DNA from: an uncultured Maribacter sp.
GTDB taxonomy: Bacteria > Bacteroidota > Bacteroidia > Flavobacteriales > Flavobacteriaceae
Assembly: GCF_947500405.1 (NCBI RefSeq)
Contig: NZ_CANMRY010000012.1
Location: 29,832-93,831, forward strand
Reading direction: 5' to 3'
DNA: 64,000 nt
Below are positions 48,545-57,128 of the stretch, piece after piece; position 1 is the first letter of the stretch; every line of letters starts with the position of its first letter. The translations under genes and the position numbers were made by a program. Under the pieces are notes generated by a model. That model was given only the letters and a program-made list of their open reading frames with translations. It had not been told where the DNA came from and searched no databases.

Positions 48545-50431
48545 ATGTCACAAGGTAAAATTAATGTATCCGTAGAAAATATATTTCCACTTATAAAGAA
48601 GTTCTTATATAGTGATCACGAAATATTTTTACGTGAATTAATATCTAACGCAACAGATGCTACTTTAAAATTAAAACACCTAACCTCTATTGGGGAAGCT
48701 AAAGTAGAATATGGCAATCCTAAGATTGAAATAAAAGTAGATAAAGAAGGGAAAAAGATTCATATTATTGACCAAGGTTTAGGTATGACTTCTGATGAAG
48801 TGGAAAAATATATAAACCAAGTTGCTTTCTCTGGTGCAGAAGAGTTTTTAAATAAATATGAAGACGGTGCAAAAGATACAGGTATAATTGGTCATTTTGG
48901 TCTTGGTTTTTACTCTGCTTTTATGGTTGCAGAAAAAGTAGAAATTATAACTAAAAGTTTTAAAGATGAACCTGCTGCACACTGGTCTTGTGATGGGTCT
49001 CCAAACTTTACTTTAGAAGAAAGTAAAAAAGAAGATCGCGGAACCGAAATAATATTACACGTTGCAGAAGATTCTACTGAGTTTTTAGAAGAAGGTAGAA
49101 TTACGGAGTTACTTAATAAATATAATAAGTTTATGCCTGTCCCAATAAAATTTGGAACTAAGACAGAAACTTTACCAAAGCCTGAAGGTGCTAAAGAAGA
49201 AGATGAAGCACCTACACAAGAGGTAGATAATATTATAAACAATCCTAACCCTGCATGGACAAAACAACCTGCAGACATAGAAGATGAGGATTATAAAGGT
49301 TTTTATAGAGAATTGTATCCTATGCAGTTTGATGAGCCTTTATTTCATATTCATTTAAATGTAGACTACCCATTTAACTTAACTGGTATTCTTTATTTTC
49401 CAAAATTAACGAACGATCTTAACGTTCAGAAAGATAAAATTCAACTGTACCAAAACCAGGTATTTGTTACGGATAATGTAGAAGGTATTGTTCCAGAATT
49501 TTTAACCATGTTACGTGGTGTTATAGATTCTCCAGATATTCCTTTAAATGTATCTAGGTCTTATTTACAGGCAGATGGCGCAGTAAAGAAAATATCCTCT
49601 TACATTACTAGAAAAGTTGCTGATAAACTTTCTTCTTTATTCAAAAATAATAGAGAAGATTTTGAAGCAAAATGGAACGATATTAAAATTGTTATCGAGT
49701 ACGGTATGCTTTCTGAAGACAAGTTCTTTGACAAAGCAGACAAGTTTGCTCTTTACCCAACTGTAGATGAATCTTTCTTTACTTTTGAAGAGTTACAAGA
49801 GAAAATTAAAGCTAACCAAACTGATAAGGATGATAAATTAGTTATCCTTTACGCATCAGACAAAGAAGCACAGCACAGTTATATTGAAGCTGCAAAAACT
49901 AAAGGGTATGAAGTTCTTTTAATGGATTCTCCTATTATTGCGCACTTAATGCAAAAATTAGAAGGCTCTAAAGAGAATATCACTTTTGTTAGAGTAGATT
50001 CTGATCATGTAGATAATCTAATTAAAAAAGAGGATAATCAAATTTCTAAGCTTTCTGATGAGGAAAAAGAAACTTTAAAGACCGATCTAGAAAAAACCAT
50101 TGAAAGTAAAAGTTATACTATTCAATTAGAAGCTATGGATAGTTCTGCCTCTCCTTTTATTATTACAGAGCCAGAATTTATGCGTAGAATGAAAGAGATG
50201 CAACAAACTGGTGGTGGCGGTATGTTTGGAATGGGTAACATGCCCGAAATGTACAACTTAGTAGTAAATACTAACCATGAACTGGTAAGCGAAATTCTAA
50301 ACACTAAAACGGCTAAGAAAAAAGAACGTTTAATTAATCAATCTTTAGATTTAGCGAAACTATCTAAAGGTTTATTAAAAGGTGCCGAATTAACCGAGTT
50401 TATAAAACGAAGTTATGATATGGTAAAATAA
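48545..50431 (+). CDS. htpG: Molecular chaperone HtpG (Hsp90)
   Basis: 628 residues, normal length. The N-terminal ATPase has ELISNATDAT, DQGLGMTSDEV and GHFGLGFYSAFMV. The middle domain (YPMQFDEPLFHI, DSPDIPLNVSRSYLQ) and the C-terminal dimerisation domain are complete. A Gly/Met-rich stretch (GGGGMFGMGN) lies near residue 558. It is the ATP-dependent cytosolic folding chaperone. The upstream region has the palindrome described separately, and a long terminator follows, so it is monocistronic. Confidence 0.98.
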   Translation: MSQGKINVSVENIFPLIKKFLYSDHEIFLRELISNATDATLKLKHLTSIGEAKVEYGNPKIEIKVDKEGKKIHIIDQGLGMTSDEVEKYINQVAFSGAEEFLNKYEDGAKDTGIIGHFGLGFYSAFMVAEKVEIITKSFKDEPAAHWSCDGSPNFTLEESKKEDRGTEIILHVAEDSTEFLEEGRITELLNKYNKFMPVPIKFGTKTETLPKPEGAKEEDEAPTQEVDNIINNPNPAWTKQPADIEDEDYKGFYRELYPMQFDEPLFHIHLNVDYPFNLTGILYFPKLTNDLNVQKDKIQLYQNQVFVTDNVEGIVPEFLTMLRGVIDSPDIPLNVSRSYLQADGAVKKISSYITRKVADKLSSLFKNNREDFEAKWNDIKIVIEYGMLSEDKFFDKADKFALYPTVDESFFTFEELQEKIKANQTDKDDKLVILYASDKEAQHSYIEAAKTKGYEVLLMDSPIIAHLMQKLEGSKENITFVRVDSDHVDNLIKKEDNQISKLSDEEKETLKTDLEKTIESKSYTIQLEAMDSSASPFIITEPEFMRRMKEMQQTGGGGMFGMGNMPEMYNLVVNTNHELVSEILNTKTAKKKERLINQSLDLAKLSKGLLKGAELTEFIKRSYDMVK

Positions 50432-50473
50432 GCTATTTCTTCAGTAAATAAATCTCGATTATCTAGTAAAAAT

Positions 50474-50512
50474 AAAACCCCTTAGAATAATAATAATTCT
50501 AAGGGGTTTTTT
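50474..50512 (+). terminator. Terminator after htpG
   Basis: A 15-bp stem, AAAACCCCTTAGAAT pairing with ATTCTAAGGGGTTTT around a short AT loop, followed by Ts. It starts 43 nt after the htpG stop and lies just before the MOSC gene, separating the two. Confidence 0.88.
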
Positions 50513-50523
50513 ATCTTTAATAT

Positions 50524-51156
50524 ATGAAAGTAATTGCAACAAATATATCTAAACCCACTACTATTGTTTGGAATGGTAAAGAAGAACAAACAGGTATTTA
50601 TAAATATCCTGTAAATGAACCTATTTTTTTAGGAAAGTCTGATGTTGAAAAGGACACTGTTATAGATAGAAAACACCATGGTGGTATAGATAAAGCCTGC
50701 TATTTATTTTCTGCCGATAATTATGAGTATTGGAAAAATCTATACCCTAATTTAGATTGGAACTGGGGTATGTTTGGAGAAAACATTACCGTAGAGGGGT
50801 TAAATGAATCTACTTTAAGAATTGGAAATATTTATACAGTAGGAGAATGCAAAGTACAAATTACGCAACCAAGAGAGCCTTGCTATAAACTTGGTATTAG
50901 ATTTGGTACTCAAAAAGTTTTAAAAGAATTTATTGAACACCAATTTCCTGGAACCTACATTAAAGTTTTAAAAGAAGGTAATGTAAAAACTGGAGATAGT
51001 TTTGAGTTAATGGAAGAATCAGATAATTCTTTAACCATACAACAGTATTATAATTTATTATATGCTAAAGTTAAAGATGAAGAAATTATTAAAACAGCAA
51101 TTACTAATTCTACTCTTCCTGAACATAAAAGAGAAAAGCTAAAGAAATATCTTTAG
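50524..51156 (+). CDS. MOSC domain protein (YiiM-like)
   Basis: 210 residues. The MOSC domain spans about 25-160, with KHHGGIDKACYLF, WGMFGENITVEGL and the cysteine in QPREPCYKLGIRFG (conserved in MOSC). A helical C-terminal segment (165-210) fits the 3-alpha domain of YiiM. MOSC proteins handle molybdenum cofactor or N-hydroxylated substrates; the actual one is unknown here. It starts 11 nt after the htpG terminator, so its promoter must be within the hairpin region or expression is by read-through. Confidence 0.87.
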   Translation: MKVIATNISKPTTIVWNGKEEQTGIYKYPVNEPIFLGKSDVEKDTVIDRKHHGGIDKACYLFSADNYEYWKNLYPNLDWNWGMFGENITVEGLNESTLRIGNIYTVGECKVQITQPREPCYKLGIRFGTQKVLKEFIEHQFPGTYIKVLKEGNVKTGDSFELMEESDNSLTIQQYYNLLYAKVKDEEIIKTAITNSTLPEHKREKLKKYL

Positions 51157-51175
51157 CGCATATTATATAAAAAAC

Positions 51176-51202
51176 AAAAAAAGGGAGGCTCTCCAGCCTC
51201 CC
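51176..51202 (-). terminator. Terminator of the first duplicated exported protein gene
   Basis: GGGAGGCT (51183-51190) pairs with AGCCTCCC (51195-51202), loop CTCC. The A-run at 51176-51182 gives the minus-strand T-run; As also flank the other side. It lies 22 nt past the stop at 51225. Confidence 0.85.
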
Positions 51203-51224
51203 AAAAAAATTAACTTAAACCAAC

Positions 51225-51809
51225 TTAATTAACTAAAAAATATTTTTCGTAACTCTTTTCTCCGTATGTAACAGATAATGTGTAATTACCTTTGTATGCT
51301 CCTGAGAAATCAAAAGATTTTTCTACTACCATTTTATCTTTTACATCTTCTTCAAAAACTAATCTATTATCTTCATCATAGATTTTTATCATTACGTCTT
51401 CTTTATTTAGATTTAAAAGATTAATAGAAACGCTTTCTTTTGTTTCTTTAAAAAATGGTTTTAGAATTTCTTTTTTATCAAGAATTACCAACTTATTATC
51501 TTCTACTTTAATGGAGTAAGTAGTTGATTTAAAATCGCCTTCTGTTTCAAAGAAATATACACCATCTTCTAAATTTTTTAGATTAAATTTCTTAGAGTAC
51601 AAATCATTAGATACACTTTCTGTATAAATAACATTCCCCTGATTATCTTTAAGCTTTATGTATGTATTCTTAGATGCATTCTCTAACTCTAATACTAAAG
51701 TTTTAGCTTCACTGTAAGCTGTCAAAATTAATTTTGGCTCTTTTGCCATGCTTATTGCTGCAATAAACATAAAGGCAACTACGGTTGTGGTTTTTAAAAA
51801 TGCTTTCAT
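51225..51809 (-). CDS. Exported protein of unknown function, copy 1 of a tandem pair
   Basis: 194 residues with a signal peptide (1-22, ending in SMA). The mature part is beta-rich with two similar halves (LVLELENASKNTYIKLKDNQ and VMIKIYDEDNRLVFEEDV), each like a small Ig-type or secretion-sorting-like beta-sandwich carrying bendable-loop residues. The C terminus KYFLVN resembles extracellular beta-domain endings. No family I recognise. It is 390 nt downstream of a paralogue on the same strand, sharing 82 identical nucleotides, its promoter layout and a terminator of the same design. Confidence 0.75.
   Translation of the reverse strand: MKAFLKTTTVVAFMFIAAISMAKEPKLILTAYSEAKTLVLELENASKNTYIKLKDNQGNVIYTESVSNDLYSKKFNLKNLEDGVYFFETEGDFKSTTYSIKVEDNKLVILDKKEILKPFFKETKESVSINLLNLNKEDVMIKIYDEDNRLVFEEDVKDKMVVEKSFDFSGAYKGNYTLSVTYGEKSYEKYFLVN
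51708..51789 (-). repeat. 82-nt identical repeat, copy 1
   Basis: Identical base for base to 52684-52765 (82 of 82). It covers most of the signal-peptide coding part and the first mature residues. Flanking coding DNA is clearly more diverged, so identity stops at the block edges. Confidence 0.9.
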
Positions 51810-51844
51810 AATTTCTAAATTTTAATTACTTATTAAAGACACTA

Positions 51845-51878
51845 CAAACATACAGTAGCTTTATACCCTATACTACAA
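51845..51878 (-). promoter_or_regulatory. Predicted promoter of exported protein copy 1
   Basis: Minus strand -7 TATGTTTG (51845-51852) and -33 TTG (51876-51878) with a 23-nt spacer. The -7 element ends 35 nt before the start codon, exactly as in copy 2. Conservation between the two copies supports it. Confidence 0.6.
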
Positions 51879-52150
51879 CACATTTTTCTTATTTATGTGC
51901 TATATTACCCTAGTAGTAGGTTAATTTAATGTTAACAGGCAATTTACCAAACAATTAAAGGATTTAGCCCCTATTTACACTATTAAGAGGTTACATAGTA
52001 AAAAGGTAATTTCATAGATATTATTATCTATTAAATAAAATTTATAAATTACTATTTACTACTACTCTTTAAACCATACTTTTTAACCTGTCTAAAACAA
52101 TATTTAATACCAATAATAAAGGAGGTATTAATAAAACTAAATTTTTTAGC

Positions 52151-52176
52151 AAAAAAAGGAGGCCATAGGGCCTCCT
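52151..52176 (-). terminator. Terminator of the second duplicated exported protein gene
   Basis: AGGAGGCC (52157-52164) pairs with GGCCTCCT (52169-52176), loop ATAG, with seven As (52151-52157) giving the minus-strand T-run. Same design and position as the copy 1 terminator (24 nt past the stop). Confidence 0.85.
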
Positions 52177-52200
52177 CTATAAAATTAATATAATTAAGTC

Positions 52201-52785
52201 TTAATTAACTACGAAGTTTTTATTATAACTTTTATCTCCGTGTAAAACAGATATTCTATAGTTACCTTCATAAGCTTTAGAAAAATTAAAAGTTTTTTCC
52301 ACTATCATTTTTTCTTTTACTTTTTCTTCGAAAACCAATCTACTTTCTTCATCATAGATTTTTATCATTACATCTTTCTTATCTAAATTTAATAGGTTAA
52401 GAAAAATTCGTGAGTCTTTTTCTCTAAAAAATGGCTTTACTATTTCTTTTTTATCAAGAATAATTAATTTATTACCCTCTAGCTTAATGGAATAAATAGT
52501 AGATTTAAACTCTCCATCTGTTTCAAAGAAATAGGTGCCATCTGTTAACTTTTCAAGATTAAATTTCTTAAAATACAAATCATCAGATACGCTCTCTGCG
52601 TAAATGACATTGTCCTGCGCATCTTTAAACTTAATGTAGGTATTATTAGATACATTCTCTAATTCTAACACTAACATTTTAGTTTCACTGTAAGCTGTCA
52701 AAATTAATTTTGGCTCTTTTGCCATGCTTATTGCTGCAATAAACATAAAGGCAACTACGGTTGTGATTTTTAAAAGTGCTTTCAT
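52201..52785 (-). CDS. Exported protein of unknown function, copy 2 of a tandem pair
   Basis: 194 residues from the ATG at 52785, matching copy 1; an upstream start at 52827 would precede the signal peptide and is rejected. Signal peptide 1-22, then the same two beta-rich halves (LVLELENVSNNTYIKFK and VMIKIYDEESRLVFEE). The two proteins are full-length paralogues of equal size, with the C-terminal half more diverged than the first 35 residues. It has its own promoter and terminator, and a divergent AraC regulator lies upstream. Confidence 0.75.
   Translation of the reverse strand: MKALLKITTVVAFMFIAAISMAKEPKLILTAYSETKMLVLELENVSNNTYIKFKDAQDNVIYAESVSDDLYFKKFNLEKLTDGTYFFETDGEFKSTIYSIKLEGNKLIILDKKEIVKPFFREKDSRIFLNLLNLDKKDVMIKIYDEESRLVFEEKVKEKMIVEKTFNFSKAYEGNYRISVLHGDKSYNKNFVVN
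52684..52765 (-). repeat. 82-nt identical repeat, copy 2
   Basis: Identical to 51708-51789. Its edges fall inside the coding sequence, at the first base difference on each side (A for G on the promoter-proximal side). Confidence 0.9.
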
Positions 52786-52820
52786 AATGTCTAATTTTAA
52801 ATTACTAATTAACGACACTA

Positions 52821-52854
52821 CAAACATACACCAGCTTTACCCCATACACTACAA
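52821..52854 (-). promoter_or_regulatory. Predicted promoter of exported protein copy 2
   Basis: Minus strand -7 TATGTTTG (52821-52828) and -33 TTG (52852-52854) with a 23-nt spacer, the same as copy 1. The stretch GACACTACAAACATAC is identical in both upstream regions. Confidence 0.6.
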
Positions 52855-52996
52855 CTCATTTTTCCAATTTATGTCTTATTTTACCCGTCTAATAAGTTAA
52901 TTTATAGTTAAGAGGTAATTTACCATATTTTATAGTTAATTTAGTAAACAATTGTTGTTTTTAGTTACTTATATTTACACTAGCAAATAAAATAAA

Positions 52997-53869
52997 ATGT
53001 TTACACAAAAACCTGCTTTTGAAGCTATAGAACCTAATTTTGGGAACTCTTTTACCTACCAGAAGTTTGATGAAGATCATGTAAATAATAATACTTCTTG
53101 GCATTACCACCCAGAAATAGAATTGGTATATGTTAACGGTGGTTCTGGAAAAAGGCAAATAGGAAGTCATGTATCTTATTACTCGGATGGCGACTTAATA
53201 TTAATAGGTAGTAATTTACCACATTGCGGACTTACAGATAGTTTAACTGGCAATACTAGTGAAACCGTTGTGCAAATGAAGTTAGATTTTTTAGGAAATG
53301 ATTTTTTTAAAATTCCAGAAATGAAAAAAATAAAGAGCCTTTTTGATGCATCAAATGGTGGTATTGCTTTTTCTGGAAAAACAAAAAAACAACTTGGAGA
53401 AAAAATTGAAGTCTTAGAATACCAAACAGATTTTCAAAGATTATTATCTATCCTTAGTATATTAAATCAATTAGCAAACTCTACAGAAACTATATTTTTA
53501 AATGCAGAAGGCTTTTCTTTACAGACAGATGTTAAAGACAATGACCGTATTAATATCGTTTTTAATCACGTAAAAAATAATTTTACCGAAGAAATTACCT
53601 TAGACCAAATATCTAATATGGTTAGTATGACGGTTCCTTCTTTTTGTAGATATTTTAAAAAAATAACTAATAAAACGTTTACCCAGTTTGTAAACGAATA
53701 TCGTTTGGTACATGCCTCTAAATTACTTGCAGAAAAACCATTAAGTATTACTGAGGTTTGTTTTGAATGTGGTTTTAATAACTTTTCACATTTTAATAAA
53801 TCGTTCAAAGCGTTTACTGGTCAAAGCCCTTCTGATTATAGAAATGAATTAAAAACGTTACTACATTAA
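52997..53869 (+). CDS. AraC family transcriptional regulator
   Basis: 290 residues. The N-terminal cupin-like sensing domain spans about 20-140 (SWHYHPEIELVYVNGG, LIGSNLPHCGL). The C-terminal double helix-turn-helix covers about 190-285 with ITLDQISNMVSMT and VCFECGFNNFSHFNKSFKAFTG. It probably binds a small ligand and DNA; the targets are unknown. It is divergent from the second exported protein gene over a 211-nt gap that may carry its operator. A terminator follows. Confidence 0.93.
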   Translation: MFTQKPAFEAIEPNFGNSFTYQKFDEDHVNNNTSWHYHPEIELVYVNGGSGKRQIGSHVSYYSDGDLILIGSNLPHCGLTDSLTGNTSETVVQMKLDFLGNDFFKIPEMKKIKSLFDASNGGIAFSGKTKKQLGEKIEVLEYQTDFQRLLSILSILNQLANSTETIFLNAEGFSLQTDVKDNDRINIVFNHVKNNFTEEITLDQISNMVSMTVPSFCRYFKKITNKTFTQFVNEYRLVHASKLLAEKPLSITEVCFECGFNNFSHFNKSFKAFTGQSPSDYRNELKTLLH

Positions 53870-53896
53870 AAAAATCGGCCGTGGGAACCGATTTTT
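53869..53896 (+). terminator. Terminator after the AraC regulator
   Basis: AAAATCGG (53871-53878) pairs with CCGATTTT (53888-53895), 9-nt loop, with As before and Ts after. It starts right at the araC-type gene stop. Confidence 0.75.
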
Positions 53897-54001
53897 ATAC
53901 CTTATAATAACCAAACACTATCTTTAATAGCTAGGTATATCCTATTAATATTCTCATGTAAGACTATTTATATACTATAAATCAAACCTCATGCCAAAAT
54001 T

Positions 54002-54772
54002 TTAAAACAAGTTATTTAGAACCTTGGCAAGCCTAACACCACCCACTTGTAATTGTTTCTCTACTGTTGTCCACCATACATAACTATACTTGTAACTTAG
54101 TTTTTCACCTATCTCTACAGATTCATAAATCTTATTTGCTAGGTCTTGAGATTCTTCTACCCAATCATAAATAGTACCTTCTTGTATAGCTTTCCTTTTT
54201 TCTTTATTAATTTTAGGTAAAGAACTTGCAAGCTCGGTATAACTCATACCATGATCTTCTATCATATTAGTATCCCAAATTTTATGCAAATTACTTTCTT
54301 TAGAAAACCATTGCACTTGTATGTCATTACCTCCTTTATCTTCTAGCCTACCAACATGTAGTGGTTGGTGCAAATCTCCAATAAAATGAACTAGTAGTTT
54401 TAAATAAAACGCTCTATCCTCTTTACTTCTTTTTTTATTCTTTATAATAGATACACACTTTTCTATTCCCTGTATTACATCCCCATATTTACTAGGCTCT
54501 ACATCGGTATATTTTTTTTCTTCCGGAAAATTAACATAATGCCAAGCACTAAACTCTCTAAATTTTTTATCCGCCTTTATAAAATCTGCATAATTGGCAA
54601 CAGAAGCTAAACTTTGACCATCTAATAATTTACTTATCTCTTTTCTTGCCTTTCTTGTTAGGTACTTCTGAGCTACTTCCCCTACTACTCTATGCCCTTT
54701 TTTTGACCAAAAAATAGAATTTCCAAAAGAAAGCTGAACTATAAAAAAGAATAGAATTGTAATTTTTCTCAT
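54002..54772 (-). CDS. S1/P1 family nuclease
   Basis: 256 residues with a signal peptide (about 1-17). Zinc-ligand motifs of the family are visible: Trp22 and His27 in WSKKGHRVVGE (the mature N-terminal tryptophan normally binds zinc), AWHYVNF, HFIGDLHQPLHVG and LHKIWD. The fold is a tri-zinc single-strand nuclease, exported and probably used in nucleic acid scavenging. If the signal is cut right after Phe21, Trp22 becomes the N terminus. It has a -7 element at 54787-54794 and is monocistronic. Confidence 0.92.
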   Translation of the reverse strand: MRKITILFFFIVQLSFGNSIFWSKKGHRVVGEVAQKYLTRKARKEISKLLDGQSLASVANYADFIKADKKFREFSAWHYVNFPEEKKYTDVEPSKYGDVIQGIEKCVSIIKNKKRSKEDRAFYLKLLVHFIGDLHQPLHVGRLEDKGGNDIQVQWFSKESNLHKIWDTNMIEDHGMSYTELASSLPKINKEKRKAIQEGTIYDWVEESQDLANKIYESVEIGEKLSYKYSYVWWTTVEKQLQVGGVRLAKVLNNLF

Positions 54773-54887
54773 TTTATAAATTTTATCAAAATTAAGAATT
54801 ACAAGATTAAGGCATTGTTACTATTTAACCTTAATAGGTTTGCTGTTCTATATAGTATAAATTTGTATTTTAACAGATATAAAATAT

Positions 54888-55685
54888 ATGACCTATACCA
54901 TATTATGTTCCGATTTAGATGGTACTTTACTTACAACAAAAAGTGATGTATCAAAAATAACTATTTCAGAAATAGAAAGAATAAAAGATAAAACCCAAAT
55001 TATTCTTGTTTCTGCTCGTATGCCAAAAGCTATGCGGTATATTCAAAAAGACCTTGGTATTATACAAGAACCTATTATCTGTTATAATGGTGCTTTAATT
55101 TTAAAGGGCAATATAGAAATTTCTTCTACAATAATAACTACCAGTCAATTAGAAGCCATCTACAACTTAGCCAAAAAACACCAAATAAAACTAGGCCTTT
55201 ATTATAAAGATGAATGGTATGTAGAGGAGGATTCTGAACGTGTGCAAAAAGAAAAAAAACATACTAAAGTAGATCCTCTTTTTAAAAATATAAACACTGT
55301 TCTTAAGGAGTGGAAAAAAAAGGATGTAGGAGCGCATAAAGTAATGCTAATGGGAACAAAAGAAAGCACAGATATTGCTTTTTCTCAATTACAAAAATCT
55401 TTTTCTAAGGAACTAAACATATACCAATCTAATGATACACTAATAGAACTTTCTCCTAAATCAGTTTCTAAACTATCGGCTATAAAAGAACTTCTGAAAA
55501 AAAATGAGACTCTAGAAAATGTTATTTCTTTTGGAGATAATTATAATGATATAGATATGTTACAGCATACTGGCTTCGGTGTTGCTGTAGGTAACGCCCG
55601 GGAAGAGGTAAAAAGAATAGCAAATGTAACTACTTTAAAAAATACAGAAAATGGTGTAGCACACTATATAAAACAACATCTTTAA
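54888..55685 (+). CDS. Cof-type HAD hydrolase
   Basis: 265 residues. The HAD motif I is CSDLDGTLL (Asp9, Asp11), and motif IV is FGDNYNDIDML. A large C2-type cap lies between. Typical substrates are sugar phosphates or flavin mononucleotides; the real one is not deducible. A -7 element TAAATTTG at 54858-54865 lies 22 nt before the start, with no -33 at proper distance. The DUF819 gene follows 36 nt later. Confidence 0.9.
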   Translation: MTYTILCSDLDGTLLTTKSDVSKITISEIERIKDKTQIILVSARMPKAMRYIQKDLGIIQEPIICYNGALILKGNIEISSTIITTSQLEAIYNLAKKHQIKLGLYYKDEWYVEEDSERVQKEKKHTKVDPLFKNINTVLKEWKKKDVGAHKVMLMGTKESTDIAFSQLQKSFSKELNIYQSNDTLIELSPKSVSKLSAIKELLKKNETLENVISFGDNYNDIDMLQHTGFGVAVGNAREEVKRIANVTTLKNTENGVAHYIKQHL

Positions 55686-55691
55686 TTTGGT

Positions 55692-55699
55692 TATATTTG
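55692..55699 (+). promoter_or_regulatory. -7 element for the DUF819 gene
   Basis: TATATTTG, 22 nt before the start at 55722. No -33 TTG at suitable distance is seen. The gene could instead be read through from the HAD hydrolase. Confidence 0.35.
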
Positions 55700-55721
55700 A
55701 AAAAGATGTAATTCTTTATTT

Positions 55722-57038
55722 ATGACTCAAAAGTTATTACCCCAACCACTTATTACAGAGGATACTGTTACATTTGGTTTACTTGCTTTATGCTTAGGTT
55801 TTGTTTTCTATACCTCTTCTATAAAAACAGGATTTTGGAAAAAATTTTATTCAATCATTCCTGCTGTGCTAATGTGCTACCTATTACCTGCTCTATTATC
55901 CTCTTTTGGTGTAATTGCCGAAAAATGGCATATAGTAGATACGTTAGGAAATCTTAGTGAGCATAATTCTAGATTATATTATATGGCCAGTAGATATTTA
56001 TTACCTGCGGCATTAGTACTAATGACTTTAAGTATTGACCTAAAAGCTATTAGCAACCTAGGTTCTAAAGCCTTAATCATGTTCTTAACTGGTAGTGCTG
56101 GTATAATTATAGGCGGACCATTAGCTATTTTAATTGTTTCTATATTTTCACCAGAATCTGTAGGAGGTAATAATTTTGATGCTATTTGGAGAGGACTTTC
56201 TACTATTGCAGGAAGTTGGATTGGCGGTAGTGCCAACCAAGCTGCTATGTATGAAATATTTAAGTATACACCAGAAAAATACGGTGGTATGGTATTGGTA
56301 GATATTTTTGTTGCCAATGTATGGATGGCTATACTATTATTAGGTGTTGGTAAGACTAAAAAAATTGATGCATGGCTTAAGGCAGATACTTCAGCTATTG
56401 AAAAACTAAAAATTAAAGTAACAGAGTTTACAGAAAAAATTACACGAGTACCAACTTTAGGAGATTATATGATTATGTTAGGTTTAGCTTTTACAGGAGT
56501 GGGTATTGCACATTTTTTTGGAGGTAATATAAGTACTTATCTTAAAGAAAATGTCTCTGCAATTGCAGATGCAACTAATTTTTTATCCTTTCTTGGTTCT
56601 AGTTTCTTTTGGATGGTAGTAATTGCTACTGCTGTTGGTATAGTATTATCTTTTACAAAAGCTAAAAATTATGAAGGAGCTGGGGCCAGTAAAATTGGCG
56701 GAATGTTCATATACATTCTGGTTACTACAATTGGCATGAAGGTAGATTTAGGTCGGGTTCTAGAAAATCCTGGACTTATAGCTATAGGCTTTATTTGGAT
56801 TAGTATACATGCAATATTATTAATAGCAGCTGCAAAACTAATTAAAGCGCCATATTTTTTCTTAGCGGTAGGTAGCCAAGCCAATGTTGGTGGTGCAGCT
56901 TCTGCTCCTGTTGTTGCAGCAGAATTTCATCCTTCCTTAACATCGGTAGGTGTATTACTTGCTGTTTTTGGTTATGTAGTGGGTACTGGCGGAGCACTTT
57001 TATGTGCTTACCTTATGGAAATAGCATCTACCCTCTAA
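55722..57038 (+). CDS. DUF819 family membrane protein (YjcL-like)
   Basis: 438 residues with about 12 membrane segments. GLSTIAGSWIGGSANQAAM, HFFGGNISTYLK and VGSQANVGGAASAPVVAAEFHP are typical of DUF819. The last resembles substrate loops of 2-TMS-repeat transporters, so a carboxylate or other small-molecule transporter role is possible but unproven. It ends with a conserved GTGGALLCAYL segment. It follows the HAD hydrolase by 36 nt. Confidence 0.88.
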   Translation: MTQKLLPQPLITEDTVTFGLLALCLGFVFYTSSIKTGFWKKFYSIIPAVLMCYLLPALLSSFGVIAEKWHIVDTLGNLSEHNSRLYYMASRYLLPAALVLMTLSIDLKAISNLGSKALIMFLTGSAGIIIGGPLAILIVSIFSPESVGGNNFDAIWRGLSTIAGSWIGGSANQAAMYEIFKYTPEKYGGMVLVDIFVANVWMAILLLGVGKTKKIDAWLKADTSAIEKLKIKVTEFTEKITRVPTLGDYMIMLGLAFTGVGIAHFFGGNISTYLKENVSAIADATNFLSFLGSSFFWMVVIATAVGIVLSFTKAKNYEGAGASKIGGMFIYILVTTIGMKVDLGRVLENPGLIAIGFIWISIHAILLIAAAKLIKAPYFFLAVGSQANVGGAASAPVVAAEFHPSLTSVGVLLAVFGYVVGTGGALLCAYLMEIASTL

Positions 57039-57128
57039 AGAAAAACACCATTTTATATTCTTAATTTCTATCCTTTAATAAGTGCAAATAAAAAAAAATA
57101 AAGATATTTGCCGCAATAAAATTACTTC

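Larger units (their letters stand above)
51810..52200. other. Intergenic stretch holding a duplicated promoter and a terminator
   Basis: 391 bp with no credible gene. The left 150 nt is a diverged copy of 52786-52935 and contains the copy 1 promoter (51845-51878). The right end holds the terminator of copy 2 (52151-52176). The middle is AT-rich with no clear structure. Confidence 0.75.
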
